64,000 nucleotides of DNA from Adineta steineri. Its lineage: Eukaryota; Rotifera; Eurotatoria; Adinetida; Adinetidae. Positions 57,361-64,000 of the stretch are shown here, piece after piece. The notes below the pieces were generated by a model. It made no database searches and had not been told where the DNA came from. It worked only from the letters and a program-made list of their open reading frames with translations. A program made the position numbers and the translations under genes. Each line of letters opens with the position of its first letter. The first letter of the stretch is position 1. Location of the stretch: assembly GCA_905250115.1 (NCBI GenBank), contig CAJNOI010000067.1, positions 130,490-194,489 of the forward strand, read 5' to 3'.

Positions 57361-57865
57361 AATTTGGCCTATAAAGAGTTCGGATGGTTCTTAGAATACC
57401 CTCGAAGTTTCAGCAAAAACAGACGGTTATTTTCTGAGATACTCAATTTCCAAGATATTGACGTTTTCTTATATTTTCTCGACTTCTGAACATTTTTTTG
57501 AAAATCCAGTACGTCAGGAAAGAACGATTAGTTTCGGCCGAAACTTCCAGGGTATCATAAGGAACATTCAATCTCTCCATGGATCCTGGGTGTGGGTGTG
57601 AATATAGACTTATCTTCTCTTGAGCCACACGCACGCCTTCGAAACACTGAGAATACATCAATCAATCGTTTTATTTTTAAATATATGACCATCAAGAAGC
57701 ATAAATAATAACTTTGATAAGCACATTAATCACATAAGCTGAAAATATACAGAGATTATTATCTTTTCATAATCTAAGTTCAATGTCATTTTTGCTACTT
57801 TCTCTGTATCTAAAAGCATACAATTAAGCCATTATAAACTGATAGAAAGTAAATTGTTCTACTCA
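57361..57865. other. Intergenic
   Basis: Contains the small inverted pair (57395-57422 with 57535-57565) and a telomere-like run (tgggtgtgggtgtg, 57587-57600). No gene. Confidence 0.45.
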
Positions 57866-60800
57866 TTAATGAGTTTCATTAGCCACGATTCTTTGCCGAC
57901 GTATTGCTATCTTCTTTGCGATTGCACGACCTATCTTGACTATCAATTTCGCCACTAATCGCAAGACTACCGTCATGCCACCATCTATGTAAACGCAAAA
58001 TAAAAAAAATAAAAATTACTTCTACTAAAGTCTTATACTCACATAACGAAATCAATTTTGTAATAGTAACAGTAACACTATTTCTACGCACCAATGAATA
58101 TGAACACGTTTTGGCGGCACATTGATTGAAATAAGCTGAATAGTTTACAACTGATGTCCATGTTTCTACCAAGAGAAGATCGATAATGTTTTTGATTGGG
58201 GTATCTGATTGGAAACGACTGATTATAGTTGAGTTAAGGGCTGATACTGTAAGGTTGGGAGCAACAAGGTTCAATTTGACAGCTGTTTGAACTTGCAGAA
58301 GACAATCATCGTCGTAGAAACATGACAACGATGATTGAAGAAGGGAACTGAGTGGTAAACAGCCGATAAACATTCCACTTACAGTTATACTATCGTTATT
58401 GAGCATCAATGGAGTCACACAGTTGGATGCATTCAAGGAGCCACAACTGCAGTTTCCTAGAACGAAAATTTCCTAGATTTTTACGAATAGATGAATGTTC
58501 TGACAAATCTTCTCATAGCTATAATCGTAAAGCAGTTGTATTTTTGTCAAAATGATATATGCCGTAATTTGTTTTTCTTGTATCTTTCACAAATAGAAAC
58601 TGCGTACTTCATATTTCCTACCAATTGGACTTTCTCTCCCTCATTCTAATATGCTCATTTATAAACTTATTTAGCGTTTGTCTGTCTGATTAAGAATCAA
58701 GAAAATTTAGAGTACTATGTACAAAAGATCAGAAAAACCAGCATGTAATGCGCTTGAAAAAAGTAGAAAAAAAAATCCCATTTTTTTCTAAACTATCAAC
58801 AGCTATGTACATAATAGTCGTCTTACTAAGGCACATAACTTCGGATGGATCGATTATACAGTATAAGTATATAATCATTCCTGATTTAGTTATCATCGAA
58901 ACAAGTACAAGGTGCGTTCATCTGATGAAGGAAAAAAGTAATACTTACCATAGTTGCGTGATATCATAGATACTAACGGATAAATTCCCGCTGTAACGTA
59001 CCAATTCGACTCGTAAGCAGACATTACTTGATTACCCAGTGTAATGTCGAGAATTAAAGAAAGCGTGCGATTGTAGACAGTAGGCGCTTGTGTATAAAAC
59101 TGCATAAGCGTGGCATTCATCTGTTCGATAAGGGTTATACGTGGTAGCAGTGTAATAGTGATCAATTGAGTTGATCCAAAACTGCTCAAAGCATCTGCAA
59201 GTATTTGTTGTGACGCGAGGCAGAAGGCACTGAGGAGCCGAAAATGTGAACTGAGGAAAGCCTGATTGATCGATCGATTCACGGTTGTGTCTCCGAATAT
59301 AGCCGAAATCCATGTTGAGTTAACGAACGATGACGAACATACCTGATGTAAAGTAGGTTGAGTGAGAGAAATAAATTCCGAATATGAAATGACGAGGTTC
59401 GAACACGAGCAAATAAGAGTACTTTGATCTGCTTGAAGCTGCTCGTAGGCAGTCAGGGAGGGATTGTCAACGATAAATGATACCTTTTGCTGTGGCACTG
59501 TAGTAATCAAAAGCACTCCAAATATGGATGCACAATAGAGAACGATATAAAGACGTGTAGTAATAATTTGATCACGTCGAATTGAATCATCATCAACAAT
59601 TCCGGCTTTTTCAAACCAATTGAGCTGACGAGCCCAATCAACTGTACGGACCAGCAATGCGCACACAATTTCCCAATAATGATGCATACGACCTAACGAA
59701 AGTAAAAAGGATAGATTGTACATTCAAAAAAAATTTTAAACACATATACATTTCCAAATCTCATCTGAAGAGTAGATTAGATTATGATTTGTATTTCTTT
59801 CTTTATCTCTTCGTGAAAATGAAGGAGACGTGAACATATTCAGTAAAACTAAATTACTCATTACCAAACTAGTAGATACAAAATATACTTTGCTGTTATC
59901 ATCGCGAAAGAGTTGCACATGACTTGCTGGATCACACAAGAAAAAAATTATGTATTTATATATGAAAATGATTTTTCCTAAAACTAGAATTGATAAATTC
60001 ATTTCTACTTGGGAATGTATCTAACTATGAAAAGAAAGGGAAATGTCTTATTAAAAATTTGTATTTTAGATACTCTAGATAGACTTTCGTTACTGTACAA
60101 ATCAAACGTCTACCTCCGATATTTTTAATTTAATCCGTCCAAATATAAACTTATTTGATAAAGAAGTTTTATGAAAAGTAAATGATACATCTCTGCGATG
60201 TAATAATAAACTGAGGTCTCACCTAGTGGCGCTTCATCATTTATCGCAGCAAACACGCCTGGTAATTTCTTTCGTCGAATAAGTGCCACTGCTGGAGGTA
60301 CCAAAATACGTAGTACAACACTCAAACCACCAGCAAGTCCAATGACTGTCACGATTGCATTAATGAAATCAAATCGTTGCGAAAACGTATACACACACAT
60401 AGTTGGGCGACACTGCATAAAATATGATTCAAAACTTATATTAGACGTCCATTGTTCGATCATCAACGCATTAACAATGTCTAGTATGATTGTATCAGGC
60501 TTAAAATATTGCAAAAGCTGGTCATTGAGTGGTATGATATTCGTAGATGTTGATGAGCCACCAAGAAGGACTGAGTAGTATCGAACGGCAAACAATATCA
60601 TTTGTATGCAAGTGACATCGAATAAACACTCAAGTGTAGAGTGCAGAACACCATCCATAGGATCGCAACCGAGAACGAGACCGTTAATAGTCTGATTTGA
60701 CAATGCGTAGCAATCTAAATATATAGCAAAAATAGAAGTTTCACAATAACGAGCGAACGAGAGAAGACATGTTGTAGGTGATGTGCCACAGTTACAACTT

Positions 60801-63800
60801 GGATCAAGTGAGTTTTGCCACCAGATTTCGAGTGTGCGATTGTTACTCTCCGTTATATTTTGCTGATACACATGGAGGTAAGCATTAGTAAAAGAGGCTG
60901 TAAGCAGCTGATTGGCTTGAGTATTGTCAAGATTAAGTTGCAATACGTGTCGAAAATTACTTGACATTTGTGTTTGAAAGGCAGTTAACAGTGCAGTGGC
61001 TCGTGTCAGCAGTTCCGTTTCTGTGGTTAACATTGCACTTACGTACTTGGTCGCATTGAATACAGCTAGAGCATCATCAACGGTCGTTTTTGCGAGAGTA
61101 CATAGTTTCGGCAGTAAGCTGAAAAACGATGGTCCGAAAAAATGAAAGTCAAATATACTCAATGACATCGAAAAGTTAGAAGAGGGAAACGTTGGAATGA
61201 CAGTTTCCGTCACAAAAACCGATGAGCAAAGTTGATGATACATCTAAAGAAATTAAACAGTAATCAGATATTTTGGTCATGAGAATTGTTAGATTTTACA
61301 GTAAAACTGAGGACTGTAGGTAGGGAGGAGATCAACTTTAAAATAGTGAAATATTTATTAAGATTTTCGTTGGGAATCTAAAAATACTGCTTTATATTTG
61401 TATCTAATTTATTTAAAGTAGTATTGACAGTTGATATCGATTTCAAAGATTTATTCTCAGCAAGAAGAAGAAACAATTTCTCAATTTTATTCGGTTTCAG
61501 TTGCAGGGTCACTACTTACCGGCATAGTTGCAATGAATGAAACATACGATGCAGTGATCTGTATACATGGACATGATAGAGTGTCTCCGCGTTCAATTAA
61601 CAGACGCTGATAGGTAGCGATCGACGGTTTGTATACCTGTACAGTTTCTGTGTGTTCTACGACCAATGTGTAAAAGGTCAGCATGACGAGAGAAGCGACT
61701 AAAAGTATGATAAAGATACGTGTGGTAAGTATTTCTGTATATCGGCCATATTCATCATTATTCGGATGCTTGAAGAAATTTAACTGGAGGATCTTTTGAC
61801 CGGTGGCCTTTAAAACCAATTGTGTACGTTTAAATATCGATGGTCCTAGAGAGCGTCACAAAATAAAATATTATTAGTAAAAATATCAATTCAATCCCAG
61901 CTAAGCTTTCACATCAGCAGATAAAAATAAATAAACGTCTTTCGAAAAAGCAATCAAGACTTTAGTTTTTTAGAATAGCAATAATATTTGTTTCAAACAG
62001 AATCAGATAGAGCGAGGATATGAAAAACTCTCTCAGCAATGTGTACCATGCGAAATTCATTTTGTTGTCAGAACCTACGCGTACCACTCAATGATAAAAA
62101 AAACTTCATACCCATATAAAAATAGGATATAAAACATTAATCAACTTACGATCGAGCATTCTTCCTCCTGTATGCCTGATACCGACTGGTCTTTGCTTTT
62201 GAAGCTTGACTCGTATAGTTCGACTGATTTTAACTAGAAGCGGTGCAATCAGCCGGAATGCAATGGAAAGACCACCGAATAAGGCAATAATCGTAGCAAT
62301 AGTAAGCGCTGTATTCACTCTTGGCGTATACGAGTAGGTGCACTTGATAGGATGACATTGTTCGTAGAAGACTGAGTAGCTGCTGGTGTTTATCCAGTGT
62401 TCAATCAAGAGCTCGTCGACAATCGTTTGAATTGTTGTATTAATGGGAAAACGAGAGTTTCCGTCATCATTTAAGGGCTTCACTGCTATAGGAAGGCCAT
62501 TAAGTAGACTGGACTGTAGTTGAGTCAGACAAGTTGAATTGAATAAACACTCAAGTGTAGACTGAAGTAGTACGTTTAGAGGAAAGCAGCCGACCAACAT
62601 GCCTTGAAGTGTAAACTCAGGCACGTGTGATGATTGCAAAAGTCCATATTCCATAAGAGCATTAATACCAGATAAGTTATTGTAAACACCTGCCGGATAC
62701 ACACAATCGAATGAAAGTTGACACGAACAAAACGAGCTCGTTTGGTTCACTAATGGGTACCTGTATTGAGAAATAATCAAAGAATGACTTCAGAAAAATG
62801 CACACAAATCACCCGAAGTATATTCTATCCAGAAGTTTTGTAATTGCTCAAAACTCTGAAATTCAATAATTGTCTATCAACAGTATAACCGAATGGTTTC
62901 ATTCTGATTTAGAAGTCAGTAAAAAGCATACTCTATATACTGAAACTGTAGAATTGAAGAAAATATTGATATTCTTACTGAATAAAGTAGAGACCCGGAC
63001 GAAAGTTATCTTCAGTAGTGTAGATAAAGTTGGTGCTCATTGCAGTAGGCAATTGGTTTTGTTCATTGACTGCACGGATGAGGAGAAGTTTGCGTCGCTG
63101 TTCAATGAGTAGATTGGTGCGAGAATCATCCACAAGAAGTGAAACTTGTGTATCAAAGGTTGAGCGAGACAGCATAGTTGGAGTTATCAGATTGCTTGTC
63201 GCAAACAATGTTAGTCCATCGAGAACGGCTGCTTGCGAAGCATGACAGAGAGCCGCAAGTAGTTGGAATTGTGAAGAGACCGAACTGCGTATATCGAGAG
63301 GATAAAATAGTGAAGTAGGATCGTTAGAGGAAAGATGATTCACCCACGTATCAGTTACAAAATCACTTGAGCAGACCTAAAAATGTCGATATACTTTTTA
63401 ATATTTTGAATACTAATCGCCAAAAGGAAAATAGTAAACATCGAGCTCCCACTATTATTCTCGAACAACACCTCAGGATCTGCTGGGAATCGTGATGAAC
63501 ACTGCAGTAATGATATACCTTCCTCACGGAAAGGAGCATTCACATTCACGGTATCTTGAGAGTGAAGAGAAATATCTCGATGGAAATTGAATTGAGTTAA
63601 CATACCTGGTGGAAACTGACGCTGATGTCGACAAACGTGCCTGCCGCGATAACAATCTGTGAGCATGGACATGAGATTGTATTCGGATAAAGTGCTTGTA
63701 AACGCTCATACTGAGTTTCTGATGGATTGTTCACTTCGACGATGAGCGTTTGATGGACCAATGCTGTATATCCAGTTAATATGGACATGGCTAGTGCAAG

Positions 63801-63952
63801 CAACACAAGATAAACCCGTGTAGCAAGGATCTGACTTTCACGAGCACCAGGAAGAGCATCGTTTGTTTCTACGTATATATTGAAATTCCTAATGTATGCA
63901 AGCAGTAGACGCAGTAAAACCTTGATTCTCTGAATGACAGGCATTTTCTCTC
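57866..63952 (-). CDS. Large membrane protein with three tandem TM-ectodomain-TM units (5' end probably outside)
   Basis: Eight exons: 63606-63952, 62979-63376, 62150-62760, 61520-61845, 60223-61243, 58949-59692, 58043-58456, 57866-57984. From the ATG at 63944 this gives 1323 residues. Units span ~1-449, 450-898 and 899-1323. Each has a basic/aromatic cytosolic segment, TM1 (e.g. RVYLVLLALAMSILTGYTAL), a ~330-residue ectodomain, and TM2 (e.g. TIATIIALFGGLSIAFRLIAP). Conserved Cys motifs are C(P/S)C, HQ(V/L)CSS, CxCxxxxxxC, GCxP, (E/S)CxxxxxC and QCxxxxCxY. Many N-glycosylation sites. An acceptor at 63953-63954 in the same phase as the inter-unit junctions suggests more units beyond the right edge; the ATG may be internal. 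Exons are visibly richer in G+C than introns. Function unknown. Confidence 0.82.
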
Positions 63953-64000
63953 CTGCTTCTTCAATTAACGAAAAAACCTATTACAATTAATTCTCCATTA

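Noticed and set aside
5219-57600. CRISPR-like array of repeats
   Set aside because: The g/t-rich repeats are scattered singly or in inverted pairs, with no regular spacers or cas genes, in a eukaryotic context.
57443-57661. 72-codon minus-strand open frame
   Set aside because: Overlaps a small inverted repeat and a telomere-like run; no protein features.
59736-60002. Possible exon (ASHVQLFRDDNSKVYF) between units 2 and 3 of the large membrane gene
   Set aside because: An acceptor exists, but direct splicing of 60223 to 59692 keeps phase and matches the other unit junctions, so the extra exon is not needed.

Overview
The window looks like nuclear DNA of a bdelloid rotifer (Rotaria or Adineta type). 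It is AT-rich. Its genes carry many short GT-AG introns, often only 45-80 bases. They belong to families typical of bdelloids: NAD-dependent arginine ADP-ribosyltransferases (ART), kinesin-light-chain-type TPR proteins, NHL propellers, LamG-like ectodomains and a Cys-loop receptor. TGTGGG-like repeats, which I recall as the bdelloid telomere unit, lie between the genes. The species call is inference; I made no database search. All multi-exon models were spliced by eye and checked for reading phase. A 100-base N run at 15705-15804 marks a scaffold gap.

Layout. 1-5.2 kb is gene-poor: the end of a GGAATTCC-rich element, one orphan exon and two inverted-repeat elements. 5.4-16.5 kb holds a VWA protein with a ribosomal-stalk-like tail, a nicotinic-type receptor subunit with an odd pore, a small MGC-starting protein, a GNAT acyltransferase, a two-TM protein, an F-box gene start and a secreted Cys-rich protein; the last two run into the gap from opposite sides. 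16.5-19.1 kb is a large fold-back element whose right arm is split by an 800-base TA-flanked insertion. 20.4-24.6 kb has a receiver-like-domain protein and a mucin-stalked discoidin-like membrane protein. 27.8-31.0 kb is a long TPR protein with a decayed ART domain. 31.2-36.5 kb has a LamG-type membrane protein, a small basic protein and an NmrA-like protein.

38-52.6 kb is the most striking part. Two compact ART genes and a lipocalin are followed by three tandem paralogues (42046-45402, 45480-48884, 49038-52592). Each of the three encodes a Cys-Cys-Glu beta-type domain, a linker, a receiver-like domain, an ART domain and KLC-type TPRs. They lie head to tail with gaps of 77 and 153 bases, and each downstream start codon closely follows a pyrimidine-AG acceptor, as expected for an operon resolved by spliced-leader trans-splicing. 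Only the third keeps a full R-S-ExE ART signature; the others have lost different catalytic residues. The receiver-like module occurs in six genes of the window. This suggests a family mixing active and pseudo-enzyme ADP-ribosyltransferases with sensor and scaffold modules.

52.8-57.6 kb carries a TIR element built from GGAATTCC-like palindromes, a secreted NHL propeller and another fold-back element. 57.9-64 kb is one minus-strand gene encoding a protein with three tandem TM-ectodomain-TM units; it probably continues beyond the right edge.
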